This document shows positions 1-13,400 of a DNA stretch of 64,000 bases, piece after piece; position 1 is the first letter of the stretch; each line of letters starts with the position of its first letter. A model generated the notes under the pieces. The model ran no database searches and was not told the DNA's origin. It saw only the letters and a list, made by a program, of their open reading frames with translations. The stretch is taken from contig CM048591.1 in assembly GCA_026413225.1 (NCBI GenBank), positions 73,372,052-73,436,051 on the forward strand, in the 5' to 3' direction. Source of the DNA: Otis tarda (lineage: Eukaryota > Chordata > Aves > Otidiformes > Otididae). The position numbers and the translations under genes are program-made.

Positions 1-878
1 AGGACAGGACAGGGCAGTCTAGATTTAAGGGATCTTTGAAACTTAATCCCTGATTACAGGGATAAAGTGTCTGTTGCTATGCAGTGAACAGTTTTGAAGC
101 ACATTTTGATTAAATGGAACCAAGGCATGTTTCTTGCTAATATTGAGAATCACCTTGACTGCTGCGTGAGTAAATCCCTCAGCAAACAAAACACTTAAAT
201 CACAGAGGCAACAGGAGAGCAAGTAACGTTTGAAGTCCAGAGAGATGCTGTTCCTGGATGCTGTGGGAAGGCCTTTGATATATTTAAATACAGCTGGTTA
301 TCCTATGAGATGGTAAACAATTTCAGCTCAACTCCTAATGCTGCAAAGGGGGGTGGTTTTGTCTCCCAGGGAGTTTGTCCTGACTTTTCTTTCTATTGCA
401 CTTCTTTAGGGTCTGAAACAACCTTAAGAAATCCAGGACCACTGCTGAGAGCTCCAGACAACACCCTGTATCCTACATTTTTGTCAGATGCCAGGCAGAT
501 AGTAGGATTCTGCAACACAGGGGTGTCAGAAAATAAATCTCAAGCATGCCCCCCTTTTGACATTAGTTGAAATGTACACCATCTTTAAAGCATTTTCAAG
601 GATAGGTCAAGCAAGCATATGTACAGTAATTAAAATAATCTTGAAATATACACAATGCACAAACATCATCCTATTACGCTATTAATTAGCATCAACCTGA
701 TCTCATATTAGGATTTTCTCTGATGATACCTTTAATTAGATAGGACTAGAATTAGTTTTTAGCAACTGGATTAATCAGCTGCAACAGGCCAAAAGATAAA
801 AGTAATTTCTTTCTTTTTTTTTTTTTAAACTGAGGAAACCTATTTTTAAAAGGAATGCAGAAGGACTGATGGGCTTAC
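1..878 (-). other. Intron between PLPPR1 coding exon 5 and the missing last exon (partial)
   Basis: This is AT-rich intronic sequence downstream of exon 5 in transcript direction. I looked for the expected C-terminal tail exon on the minus strand and did not find it. No repeat family or RNA gene is recognisable; a run of T is present near 813-826. Confidence 0.75.
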
Positions 879-1055
879 CAGAAACAAAGCTACAGCACTC
901 CCCAGGATGAAGCCTGCGATCACATCTGAACAGTGGTTTCGATACTCGGAAACTCGATTTAGCCCGGTGAGGAACGCAGCACACAGGGTACCCAGGCACA
1001 GCACAGGTTTGGCTAGCCTGCTACTCTTTGTTTTAATTGTGCTTGTGATGTACAT
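879..1055 (-). CDS. PLPPR1: PLPPR1 coding exon 5 (TM4-TM6, degenerate motif C3)
   Basis: This 177-bp exon gives 59 codons from MYITSTIKTKSSRLAKP to FILGSAVALFL. It completes TM4 and contains TM5 (PVLCLGTLCAAFLTGL) and most of TM6. Motif C3 of active lipid phosphate phosphatases (SRX5HX3D) reads NR-VSEYR-N-HCS-D: Ser becomes Asn and the catalytic His becomes Asn, while Arg and Asp remain. The acceptor is TTTGTTTCAG before ATGTAC. The donor is TTTCTG followed by GTAAGC, both phase 0. The next exon should begin with a glycine codon and encode the cytoplasmic C-terminal tail, which is not in the window. Confidence 0.96.
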
Positions 1056-2858
1056 CTGAAACAAAGGGCAAGCAAAAAATGAAAAGGGGCTCTGCCAGAA
1101 ATGCATCTTTTTCCACTCAGACAAATCCTAGATCATCAAGGATGTGACAAAACTTGTGATTCATTAAAATAAGCATTGGGAAATGGAGGAAGAGGTTTAA
1201 GGTAATTCAGAGAATACATTTAAAAGAACAAAACAGATACTGTTAAATGATGTTTCAGGATGTCAAATACCCCATCAACTGCATTTGCGTACTGGACTTG
1301 TTCTGAGCTGGTATGCACAGGCTCAGTTTTACTACCTTGTGCAAGTACTCATATAAGCAAACATGCACGCTGAATGTACATGACTAAATGTTTGCAAAGG
1401 GAGTCAAGAATCTATGTTTGTACTCTTGCAGAAACCGTAATGTGCACGTGATGGAGTGCCTAGTGTCCATATCAACTATCTGCTTCAGTTTCCTAAGTGG
1501 TGTTAAATTTAGGGAACAGAGAACATTAAGAGAAACCATTCCAGACATTGTCTCTGCAAGATGAAATGAAACACAGAATATGAGAGAAATTTCTTTCAAA
1601 ACAAAGTTGATTCTGAAAATCTAATTCCAGAGCATGAAATTTCACTGTGCTCTGAATATATTTTAATGAACTCCACTTTCACCTGCCAAGAAACTGCAGT
1701 ACCAGACTTCCAACAGCTGAGTTTGCCAGATCTCTGCCTGGGGAAGTGAAGTCTTCTGTCCTTAAATGTGCTGCTGAGAGCATCGTTTACAGGTGAATTC
1801 AACTTACGAACTGGAGTATTATGGTGTGCAATAGCACTGGGAATGAGACTAAGCTACTCGAGAGGTTCCTGCTTGCTTTGTTTTTCCAACCCAACACCTG
1901 ACTGCAGCACATGCCTTGAAATGACAGCAAGCAACCGAGCACTAGGTGGCAATCTCGCCCCGGTCTTTGCTGGCAGGTTGAGCTGCACCTGACTATCAGC
2001 AAATCTCACGTTCAGGTTCTCCTCTGGAAACAATAGGAAAAAATATCATTGCCACTGTGTGAATAATCAACGCCCATCCTTTCACCCTACGCCTTTCTTT
2101 AATCAGAAGCCAATTCAAACGACCAACAGGGAGCCGCACTGCTTTCCCATTCCCCACCAAAGCACTAATGCGATTTACAGCATCCAAAGGAAAAGCATCA
2201 CCTCTTTAAAGTAACAATGCAGTCCTGCTGCGGCAGCTGCAAACCCTCGCTACAGAGAACAACCCATGCATGCTTCTTTCCTTACAAATATAAGATGAAG
2301 CTACATCTTTAGGTTACCCACACGGGAGAGTTCTCCTTGTTATAGATAGGAAGTATCTAATGTATTTGAAGTTTCACGCTTCTCAGCAGGAAAACATAAA
2401 CTTGTAGTAAAGACAACATTTTTAGCAATGAGGGTAATCAACTATGCAAACAGATTGCCAAGGGAAATCTGTTAAACACTCATGAGGAGGGTTTAAAACA
2501 AGACAAACTGTTTTCCCAGAAAGTATGCTCCAGTTCATCCATAAATCATACACTGAGCTTAGAAATAACCGAGAGAGCTTTTCCATTCTGGTCAGACTTC
2601 CCAATCACTGCGATTTATCTTTACTGTCCTGGTCTCTAAAGCAAAGTTATTTTAAAAGATTCTCACAATTTGTTTACCCTTTCACTTAAAGCATGTTTTT
2701 GAAGCCTTTTGTAAGAATCCAAAATATCAGCGAAAGTCACTTACATTTGATTTCCTACACACAGCAGGTGTGTTTGAAAATTTCTCACAATGCTATTTAT
2801 AGGGTAAATTTATTTACAAAATTCTAAATGTCAAAAACAGTTATTTGATGGATGGGAG

Positions 2859-2877
2859 AGGAAGGAAGGAAGGAAGT
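2859..2877. repeat. (GGAA)n simple repeat
   Basis: The sequence is about four to five GGAA units within a G/A-rich stretch. Confidence 0.85.
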
Positions 2878-3832
2878 GAATATAAAAAGATGTGAAGAAA
2901 ATAGAATAAATCATATTAAAAATAAACTACATATGATTTAACTATATAAATTATCTATTCAGCTTCTTTGCTGTGCTCTTATCAGTACACTCAAGCAGTG
3001 CATTTAGCAATGTGCAACGTGTGATAGTACCATTCATCCTGAGTGTAATTCCTCTCCCACATTTTTCAGACAAACAAAAGGACAGAAAGTCAAGGAGGCT
3101 TTTCCATTTGCAAGTTTAAGCACAAATACATGCTTCTATATATTTAGAATGTACATTATATCTATGATGTGGAAGAAGTCCGCCTTGTCCTTTCAGCAGA
3201 AAGTGGATACATTTGTGACAGTTTATTTTCCTTGGAAAGCTCACAGTTTCACACCAAAACTGAAAAATTCTGTGTCCTACAAGCTTTACAGAAAACCTTT
3301 TCCATTACTGTAGAGGTTTCAACAGTAAGAGAGAAACAGAGCCTCTGTCAATGATGTGTATTGCAGAACATGACGCAGTCTCCTCGATGCTCTGTGCAGC
3401 TGCTGCAAGTGCCAAGGCCTTGAATTTCATTGATTAGTCTGGTAGGTGTTAATGCTAAAATGGAAGAAATTGTTGGTGAAGCCATGGTGACCTGGGTTGC
3501 AAAAGGGACTTCCTGTAGTGTTCTCTGTTATTCAGAATTTCCCAAATGTTGAAAGTTTCATGTCCAGGTATACTGTATCACTCTTATCTAGTCAAGAAGC
3601 AACCTACTCATGTTAGTAAATGACAGATGTCAGGTTGTGATCCAGTGTGATGAGGTAATGTCTTCTAGCCAGATGGAGGTGACAGAAAGCATTACTTGTG
3701 GATGCTGCCAGGCAAGAACTTATCTGAAGAATCCTAAAAACACTACTAAACAGTCAACATAAGTGATTAGTTGTATCTTTCAACCACAGAGACCTTGTTG
3801 TAACTGTAAAACAATTCTCCTTGCTTTCACTC

Positions 3833-4659
3833 CAGAGGCAGAGAAGAGGATCAGCAAGGCCTGTGAGAACCTCATGAAGTTCAACAAGGCCAAGTGCAAG
3901 ATCCTGCACATGGGTCAGGGCAATCCCAAGTACAAATACAGGCTGGGTAGAGAACGGATTGAGAGCAGCCCTCCTGAGAGGGACTTAGGGACACTGGTGG
4001 GTGAGAAGTTCAACATGAGCCAGCAATGTGTACTTGCAGCCCATAAAGCAAACCGCATCCTGGGCTGCATCAAAAGAAGCATGGCCAGCAGGTTGAGGGA
4101 GATGATTCTGCCCCTCTGCTCCACTCTCCTGAGATCTCAGCTGCAGTACTGCACCCAGCTCTGGAGGCCCCAACACAAGAAGGACATGGACCAGTTGGAG
4201 AGGGTCCAGAGGAGGCCACAAAGATGATCAGAGAGCTGGAGCACCTCTCCTATGAGGACAGGCTGAGAGAGTTGGGGCTGATCAGCCTGGAGAAGAGAAG
4301 GCTCTGGGGAGAACTTATAGTCGCCTTCCAGTACCTAAAGGGGGCTTATAAGGAAGATGAAGAGGGACTCCTGAGAAGAGCATGTATTGATACTACAAGG
4401 GGTAATGGTTTTAAAATAAAAGAGAGTAGATTTAGATTAGATATAAGGAATAAATTTTTTACAATAACGCTGGTGAGGCATTGGAACAGGTTGCCCAGAG
4501 AAGGTGTGGATGCCCCATACCTGGAAGTGTCCAAGGCCAGGTTGGATGGGGCTTTGAGTGACCTGGTCTAGTGGAAGGTGTCCCTGCCCATGGCAGGGGG
4601 GTTGGAACTTAATGATCTTTTAGGCCCCTTCCAACCCAAGCCATTCTATGATTCTATGA
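3833..4659 (+). mobile_element. CR1 LINE, 5'-truncated (RT C-terminus plus 3' UTR)
   Basis: This is a plus-strand CR1 non-LTR retrotransposon fragment. It starts inside the reverse-transcriptase ORF ([19 protein letters not shown], then [19 protein letters not shown]) and runs through the 3' UTR to the terminal ATTCTATGATTCTATGA repeat. One frameshift near 4211-4214, apparently one missing G in the GGAGGGCCAC context, splits the frame into 3763-4227 and 4224-4571. It is inactive and antisense to PLPPR1. The well-kept frame suggests a moderately young copy. Confidence 0.93.
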
Positions 4660-7202
4660 GATCTACCTTCTCTCTACAATAAGAAGTCATCCAGTTGTGC
4701 TGGTGAAATACTTTAATTTTCCATGTTCTAGCTGAACATTACCATCTGTTAGACGCCCTTGTCATTTACTCTTCCATGACCTTTCTCAGAAAAGCATGAA
4801 GTAACAGTTGTTTAAAGATTATATAACTGGGATACCCATATGCAATATGATTTTATGGTCTGGTTTTTGGGTTTTGCCAGAAATGTTAATGAATTAAGGG
4901 GTATTTCCAGCCTATCATTTTCCCTTGGGAAAGGTACTTAGAAGCATGTGTTTCTAACTGCACAGCAGTATGTACTGTATACAGTGACTGCCATCTCTTC
5001 CTGCCATACTTCTGGGAGACTAATAAAACTTCATTAGATGCCATTCTAATTTTTGTGTAAGTATGGAAGCCAGGGCTGCTTTCCCCTACTTTAGGCATAC
5101 AAGATTAATCTCTGCCTGCAGAGATCACAAAAGTGATGCTTTGGGTTCTCCTCAGGTCCTTTGGCAGGCAACAAGAAAAAGCCTTGCTGATTAAATATAA
5201 AACCCAGATTATAAAAAAAACCCCTAAAACACAAAGATAAACCAATCACAGTGGTAGTACTGTCACTAGCAGACTAATGAACAAATCAGTACAGAGATAT
5301 CTGCAGAGGATACTCAAGGTTCAGTGATGGGAGGAGACTCCCAGATCTCAACAGACATTTATATGATGAAAGACAATGTCTGTGCTGATTCCATTCTCCT
5401 GCCTCCTCATGTTCAAGCCATTTTATGTTTCCTGTTTCATGGCTCAAATCTTCGGCTTTATGCAAAATACAGCTATTACTAACCAAATAGTCTGTGTATT
5501 ATGTTCAGCAGCCAACATTATCAGGCATACTAGAATCAGCAAGACACTTCTCAAAAAACGGTGCACAGCACAATTATTAAGCAAAGCTAGGTCTGAACAC
5601 TGCATTTCTGGTGTAACGCTCGTGTTATTCCCAGTTGAAAGGCAGAGAAAAGACAAGTGACAATACCTTTAGTGCTAGAGGGTGTCTTCAGGCAGGGAAC
5701 TGGGCTAAAATTGGACCTTAGGCTGAAATGCCTTAAGGCCAGACTTTTATCACCTTGCAGCTCAGAAATGACTCCATGTCCTGGCTTCACCTGCTATCCT
5801 CCTATGTGGGGAGAAGTGCAGGGCCATCGCAGGTGCTCTTGAAAGACGAGGGCTCAGAAACACTGAACTACTGGGAACTTAAGCTCAGGAAAGAAAAGCA
5901 TTATTCCCCTTCAGTTGTAAAAATCACCCTGTTTGTAGAAGATTTGCCTTCCTACGAAACAAGGGACGTAAGGCAGGGGAAGTCCACAAAAGGATATTAT
6001 GCTTAGGGCAGAACCAGGACCAAACCTGATCCTGGAGCTTCCACCTAAGAGTTTATTGTGATGAAAACAGCTGCTACAACAATGCTGAGTTTATCAGGAA
6101 CTGTATTTCAGACATGGTTGCTTACTGTTTAGGAGTGATGCATGCAAAATGTTACAGGTTTTCCAAATACTTCACAATAAATTCTGGTCAAAGGAGTTAC
6201 CAATTTATGTCTCTATCATTATTCATGCAACCTTCAGTGCAAACAGATGGATATTGAAACAGCAGCAGGTGTCCTCTTCATTTTATAGTAATAATGGGGT
6301 GTTTTATTCATCTACTACAAAGATGAGGGTAAAATACTCAGTAAACAGCCTGTCATTAATAAGTTTAAGGCTTTTCTCAAATCCTGATGACATACACATA
6401 GACTCTGCCACTCATTTGAGTCAAGCTATTGGCAGAAAAAAGACCAAGTTAAGCCAGAACCAGGTTAAATCCTTGGATCTTAATAGCAAAACCACCAAGG
6501 TTTTCTTCTTTGTGAGTAAGCTCCTCAGGTCAATTTTCAAACATTACCAAAACTTTAGCCAGAGAACACAAAGGAGCAACTGATCTGTTTCACTAGACTT
6601 TAAAAGACAGACAATTTCCTTCCTACCAGTATAGCAGTGTCACCTCGTCAAGGTGCCAACTGGGGTCCATTTCTTTGTGATAACAGCAAAATTCTGGCAC
6701 TGACTTTTATTACAACCTTCTTTGCATGGGGAATTCAGGTCCTAAACAAGGGGAACAAAATCCAGCCTAGTTCACCTCCCACTGAAATGGTACAATTTAC
6801 ATTTTAAACGTTCAACAACCCATGGCATGTGAACAAAAGAAACAGTAATGACTCAGGAGCCATTTAAGCACCAACTTTATTTTAATGTTCATGAGACAGG
6901 GGCAGGAAGAAGAAGAGGCTGAATGTATCCTCAAAGGCCTCTGAGAAAATCAGCCGCAATGACAAGATTAGGACCTCATGCCTCCACATCACACAGTGCC
7001 TTAAAAGCAATGAGCATTTCATTTGCTCATGCTGGACTGGTAAAACAGAGAGAGAAAAAGATTTTCCTCTACACATAAAGAAGACAGCCCTCCCCAAAAC
7101 GACCTTCTTTTTCTTAAAAAATCCATCGTAAGAAAAATGGCCCCATGTAGGTGCACATACAGAAACCTTTCATCCAAGTTAGCAATCATCACAGGTACTC
7201 AC

Positions 7203-7453
7203 CGTGGCATATAAAGCTGAGTAGATGCTCAAAGCAGCCTGTTTGGATGGAAAGGATCTCCTTGCCTTTTCAATCACCTCCACATCCCCAGTGCAGATGT
7301 TGCCATTGTTTATGAACTGGTGGTGGGCCCGACAGTCGTTTCCAGTGTAGTTGGGTTTACATACAGTCAGGAAGTAGGGAGCCAAGTTCCCAGTCACAAC
7401 CTGGCCAGCGTTTACAAATATGTCAGTGGCAAAAAGTCCAAACGCAAACACTC
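7203..7453 (-). CDS. PLPPR1: PLPPR1 coding exon 4 (TM3, degenerate phosphatase motifs C1 and C2, TM4 start)
   Basis: This 251-bp exon runs from GVFAFGLFATDIFVNAGQVV to SIYSALYAT. It holds TM3, a large extracytoplasmic loop with an NYT glycosylation sequon and cysteines (VCKPNYTGNDC, NGNICTGD), then the start of TM4. Two lipid-phosphate-phosphatase motifs map here. C1 (KX6RP) is Q-VVTGNL-AP, with Lys to Gln and Arg to Ala. C2 (SGH) is SKQ in RRSFPSKQAALS. Loss of these residues fits the non-enzymatic PLPPR family. The acceptor is CACAG before GAGTGTTTG. The donor is GCCACG followed by GTGAGT. Frame enters in phase 1 and leaves in phase 0, joining MYITSTIK of exon 5. Confidence 0.96.
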
Positions 7454-10400
7454 CTGTGAGGAAGGGTTAAAAATAATAATTATTCAAACAGGTTTAAAAA
7501 ACATCTTGGTACCTGAGAGGTAAGGGACCAAACTCTGCAGTCATTGCCTGGAAAAAGCCCCTGCTGACTCCAGCAGAGTCCTGCATCAAAGGCATGACAC
7601 AGAAGACCACATACTTAGCTCTGCCAGGTGCTTAACTCAGCAGCTCCAGAAAGACTCAGAAATACGGTGAAAATGGTAAGCATATGCGTAAGTACTTTTG
7701 TGATTGAAGCTCTGAACAGAACTGCGAGCTATAGATTTCACTGAAAACTACGGCTCTGATGTTTCCACTATGACAAAGGCTCGGCCTGCAGCCAAGTGTC
7801 ATGCGTGAGTTGTTAAAAACATTTGTGTATTTTTACCACATCTGGGCCAAAAAAGGGTAATATAATGGCTCTGAATCTGAAAGAACAGTGTAGTGCTGAG
7901 CCACAATGCTGCACTTGTCTTAACACGACTATCTAGTGTCAAATACCTTTTGGATTTTTGACTATTCACCATTCTGATGTTGAAAAATTAAGATCCTGAT
8001 CTAGCAATATTTGGCACGTCTTTTGGGGAACATCCTAGTGCTTTCTCTGGAAGACATTTCCACATAGGTGCAATTTAGCTCATGTCACTGGGAGCACATC
8101 CCCACAAATGCTATAGTAGCAAGCATTCACTTGAACCCAGGAACATTTCCAGGACTGTGGAGCATCCCTTGCTCAATACTGCAGTTGTCACATCCTCCAC
8201 TGACTCTCCATGAGTGTTACCAATACCTGATACAGCTGCTACGAACATATATGAGGATCTTTTACTTGCATGGACTGCCTACAAACCAAAGGAACAGAAC
8301 AGAAGGTTTGCAGAAATGCCAAACCCAAATGTTCCAAAAGACTAAATTGGCTCCCTTCCCACTTTCCCATCACTAAGTGATTAAAGTGTCACAAAAATTA
8401 GAACAAGTAAGTATTTACTTTAGGTGTACAAATGTTGAGAGTCATATATTTTTGCTTTCTCCCTCCTGTGGCTCTGTAAGCAAAAGTCATTTAAATTATA
8501 AATTAGTTGAGATTACTATGTATTTAAATATGAAAAAGAGCTGGAGCTCCAAAGAAAACATCTTAGGAGAGCCATGATAAAATCTTAAGAGCTGGTACTA
8601 CTACAGTTATAACAGCTTCACTACTTATCTGTACTGAGTTAGGAAAAAAAAAAAGACTGCTAGTCTGAGAAACACGGAATAGCAGGAAGTCAGCAATATA
8701 ATGCAGCAGAAAATGCTCTTCAACAACTTAAAAAGAATCAAGCATTGTTCTGCAGATATTGTCACCCACCATGCAGTTAACCTTCTAAACACTCAGGGCC
8801 TATCTACACACAGGACACTTGTACAGACAGCAACAAAATAAACCCCATAACTAAAGATGGATTCATTGTATGAGCGCCAAGTGGAGCTTGGCAGTGCCAC
8901 TCGCTCACGGAGATGTTGTGGTGTGATGGATACAGCTGTGCTGTAACACAAATTCCTCACTGGGGTACTGATGGGAAGAGCCCTCTCCTTGGGTAGCAGC
9001 CTGGAGCGGCTGCAGGAGTGCAGAGTGGTTTGTCCTCATCGCATTTTCCCAAGGTTAGGAAGGAGCATTACCACCGTGAAGATGATTTTGGGGACTGAGT
9101 TTATTACTATTAATTTACAAGTTTATTATGATTCATTATTAATGAACTGATGTGTGATCATGGATTTAAAGAGCCAGTGGTGGTCGAAGAAGGTAGCCTT
9201 CCTTTCGTTCTAGACTGCAGGCAGGCCCATGTCTTTTTACTGGCGTGACAGTCTTCCCCTCATGTATCCTACAAAGAGCCTGTGTTTAAAAGGGAAATGG
9301 AGAGAGCACTGACACTGCTCCTTTATTTCCTTTACCCCTCTGGTAATATTTTAAATCCATGGTTTTCCACAGCTGGCAGAGCTCCTCATCTACATTAGTT
9401 AGTGCACAAGCAAGCTCAAATGAAAAAGACAGTGCGTATCTTTCCAGCCTGGTGAAACAGTATGTTGAATCTTGTTTTATATACTGCTCTTTTGCCAAAT
9501 TCTTAGAATTTTTTGACACAGCTTGCTTTAAATGTCATCTTTTTGGTGCGCTGTGCAAATCTCAGGGAATGCACTGAGGATTATTACTCAACCCTTTACA
9601 ATACTCAGAGGAAATCTAAGAGCCGGGCAAATACTGCAGTCTGGCCCACAGTCTGTATCGTATAAGTAAGCACAAACCAAGAAACGAGATGTTTCATTAA
9701 AAGCTCATAGGCTTCACAAAGTTATTTCAGTCTCTAGGCATGCAAGGGTATAAAGTGTTTTCCTCAAAAAAACCCAAACCAACAAAAAGACGTTTCAACA
9801 CCTGCATTTTCTCAATATTTGGTAGCACTGAACGTGCTGGCCCAGCCTCAACTCCTGAGGGCTGCAGTACTCTGCATAACATCAGAACAAGCCATGGTTG
9901 AAACCTTTATCATGTTCTGACTGTGATGCATATTGATCACGGTAATTCCCCTCTTGCAATTCTGCCAAACTGTGCCTAACGAAAATAATAGCTATGTGCA
10001 GCAATGAATTTGGCCAGCAGGAATTAAACCCTTGTGGACTGATTATACATCATGTACTCTCTGGAGACTTTGAGATAGAGTTGGCTATAATTGATTTAAA
10101 GGCTGTAACACCAGTGAGCCTGGGCAATGGTGGAGTCCCCTGATGGTTTTTGTACCTCAGGAATCCATCTGTTCAATGGATTTGTTCAACGACCTACAGC
10201 AGCTAAGCTAACTGACCAGTGCACGAGAATGCAGTGACGTGATTGCCAGGTTTTTAGAGGCAGACAAATTGCTACTGAAAGGCTTATGGGAAGGGCAACT
10301 AGCCCTAGTTCTTCAGGGTCATGCAGCTGAAGTTCATGATAAAACACCACAGAGAGAGAATGGGAGAACGTGCACCTCTTACAGACTTCGATGCTCAGAT

Positions 10401-13400
10401 GTAATGGGAGGTGGTGTTGCCCTGCTAAGGAGCAAGCATGTTATCTCACTGTGCTCACTTTGGCCTAGAAAACTTGGGAGTCAACATTAGTCCAGAACTT
10501 GGCATATGCTGAGAAAAGATGTAAACAGTGCAAGCCACATGGGAAGACCTACAGCCTCTACAGCTGGTTACTAGCAGAGAGGATGGACAGAAGTCAATGT
10601 CATTTACATAAGGACACTCTGTCTCTTCATCCACATGTGCTGCACAAAGAGGCCTTAAAGAAGGAGCAGAAGCTATTTCGAGAAAGGCTTCCTGACTTTT
10701 TCTCAACTGGCCTGGCTCTCAGCTGTGTTTGTATGCATTGGAACAGCCAGAAATAAGAGGCTAGAAGGCAAACCAATAAGTGAATTTTAACTGGGAGAGA
10801 GACAAGCCAGAGATAGAGGGTAGGCTATACTCCCTGCTACTCTCTTTAGCTGCCCCAGCATCCATGAAGAAGGAACTGAGGATCAGATTTGAACATAGCT
10901 TTACCTCCAGTGAGAAAAACCTCAGACAAATTAAATGTGCAAATCAAGAAAAGAACAAAGAAAGTTCTGTTAAAAAATGCTGAGGACAGACAACACGAAC
11001 CTTAAATCTTTCCAGCTCTGCCTCACCTGAACTAACACTTGCCTTGGCAGAAGAATCTAAATCTTCAGCAGCTTCAATTTTGAATGCCTCAGTTTTAATC
11101 TCTCCACTTATACCTCCCCCTAAATTGCTGCTAAAATGCCCTCCAAGCACGAAGCCATAATTTCGGGCTCTCACTCACATGCTACTCCAACTGTCTTTCT
11201 GATACCAAGCTCCCTGTGTGACCGTTCATCAATGTTGCCACCTCCAGCTCTGTCTATTGCTTCTGCTAACAGAGACATGTGCCCTGAAGAAGAATCCATC
11301 TCTCCTCACTCACTGTAATCTCAGTACAACCCTGTTTTCTCCCAGCTCAACTCATGCGCAAGCTCCCTTTTTTTTTTCCTCCTGAATCTCTCTAACATCA
11401 GCGACTGCAGCTGCTTGTTGACTCCATGGAAACTCTCACTATTACAGGCATTTAAAATGCCACAGATTTGAAACAAACAAACAAAACATCCCCCAAAAAA
11501 CAAAACACAGGAAAAAAAACTCAACAAAAAAACTCTGGGAATGGTAGAAGAGCAACTGAAAAGACATCAGAAAGAGAGGAGTGAGAAACCAGTGGGTGGA
11601 AATGAGAATGAAGAGGAAGAAGGCTTTATTAGAGAAAAAACCTGAAATGCTTAAGTAAAGTGACAAAAGAAACAATGCATTGAAGGGCTCATGAGACATG
11701 GGAAGCTGTGCTTTTGTGTAACATATCATCATGTCTTCTACCAAGTGCATTTATTTAGGCACTCCTCTTTCTCCCAATGCCCAGTCAATTGTCTGAATTT
11801 GTCACACTCAGCTGAATTTGCTCAGAATATGTTTATATTACACATGTGCACTCACACCTTCCCTACCCCTTTCCCAACCCTATGTTTTTTAAAGAAGATC
11901 AGAGTTTCCATGGAGGGAGTACCTGGAAAGACTCATGGCTCTATTGAAATGCTCAGCCCAACCCTGAAGGTTTTGCTCTAGTGGTCCTGTGCATCCAATA
12001 AAACCATACATTTATAGTCCTGTGACTCAGACTCTGCTAAACCACCCTTCATCATGATATCTTAAAGGGTGTTGTTAAAAATCTGTATCATTAATCTATT
12101 TTACAACTGGAGAGATGAGGGTTGCAGGGAAATTTATTGTCTGTTGCCATGGCTGCAGGCACAAGCTCAACAGCAAGCTTCTCCCAAGCACTCATTATCT
12201 GATCTTAGGATTGGCTTTGATCTCCCAGTGAAGACCCCACAAAGCCAACTGCTCCAGGCATCTATTGCCTCCTGTGTCTGCCTGCATCACCTGTCAGTGT
12301 TGTGCCTGGATACTGTTCCTCAAAGACATTAAGAAGGAAGACGTGGTCTGAGCATGCAAGAAGAAATTCAGCTCCTAGTGCAGAAGTACTCTGGAGCCTC
12401 AAGACTCCTCCTCATGGGCACACAGGATTTCTTTCTTCCTTGCAGATTCACAACTATCAATTTTCATCTAGACAGCAGCCAGCTCAGAGCCTGGCATAAA
12501 AAAGAACAGTAAGGCTTGATTTGTCCTCAACATAGTGACCTGTTTCTTACTGTGGAGGTTCTTCAGTGATAAGAACGGAAACCTACAGTAGTTTAAGCTG
12601 CTGTAGTGGATTAGGATAGAAGCAGCACACCCAAATACAGCTCAACCCCTGCTGGAAGGCAGCTAGTTAATAACAGAACATGCGTTGTTTCACAATGAAC
12701 TTCAGATCCAAGGCAGACAGAAGGATAAGGTCAGGCAGACTATGTCCTGCAGCTGCCTAGGGGATTGACATCAGCTCTGGGGTATATCTGTCCTATTACA
12801 ATAAACTCAATGTGGGTATAAATCTTGTAAACCTTTATTTGCTGAACTAAAGCCATAATTTGCTGAAATAAAGCCCTAATTTCATTATTTAGCTGCCCAC
12901 TGTGAGGTGTCACCATGCTTTAATAAGCTGTCAGCAGAAGCTGATCTGCACCATTTGTTAACTGCAAATTATGCAGCTCCAAAGTAAAAGCCACTGGTAA
13001 CAAATTCATGAAGCACATTGCATTTCTAAATATCTGAACTGGAGAGAGGTTACTTGCATGTTATCAGGGCTTTGCAGGTATACAACTTAATCACATGGAT
13101 TAGAAATCTAATATAATGAAATGCAAAACAATACACACTCTAGTCACCCTGCCAAACAGTCAGGGAGGTCTGAATCCATGATCCTGGGGGTATGATAGCA
13201 GCTGTACATAAACAGACTAAGTCCTTGACTGAAATCCTTCACTAAATAATGCTAAAATAATTTATAGCCTCTATTTGCAATATAAATTATGAAGAAGAAC
13301 ACGGAAGCAAATGCAAGATGGCAAGGTGTTAACAAAGTACTGAAGAGGAAATTACCACAAGAAAGAGTGAATAAAAATATAAAAGGCTGTGTGTGCTCAA

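Larger units (their letters stand above)
1056..7202 (-). other. PLPPR1 intron between coding exons 4 and 5 (6147 bp)
   Basis: The intron is bounded by GTGAGT at the exon 4 side and TTTCAG at the exon 5 side. The only clear content is one antisense CR1 fragment (3833-4659) and a short GGAA tract (2859-2877). Open frames elsewhere, including a 144-codon plus frame at 6149-6583, show no recognisable domains and no splice context. Confidence 0.85.

Noticed and set aside
6149-6583. 144-codon plus-strand open frame
   Set aside because: Low-complexity Ser/Lys/Asn-rich product with no domain, in the antisense of a PLPPR1 intron; it looks like chance.
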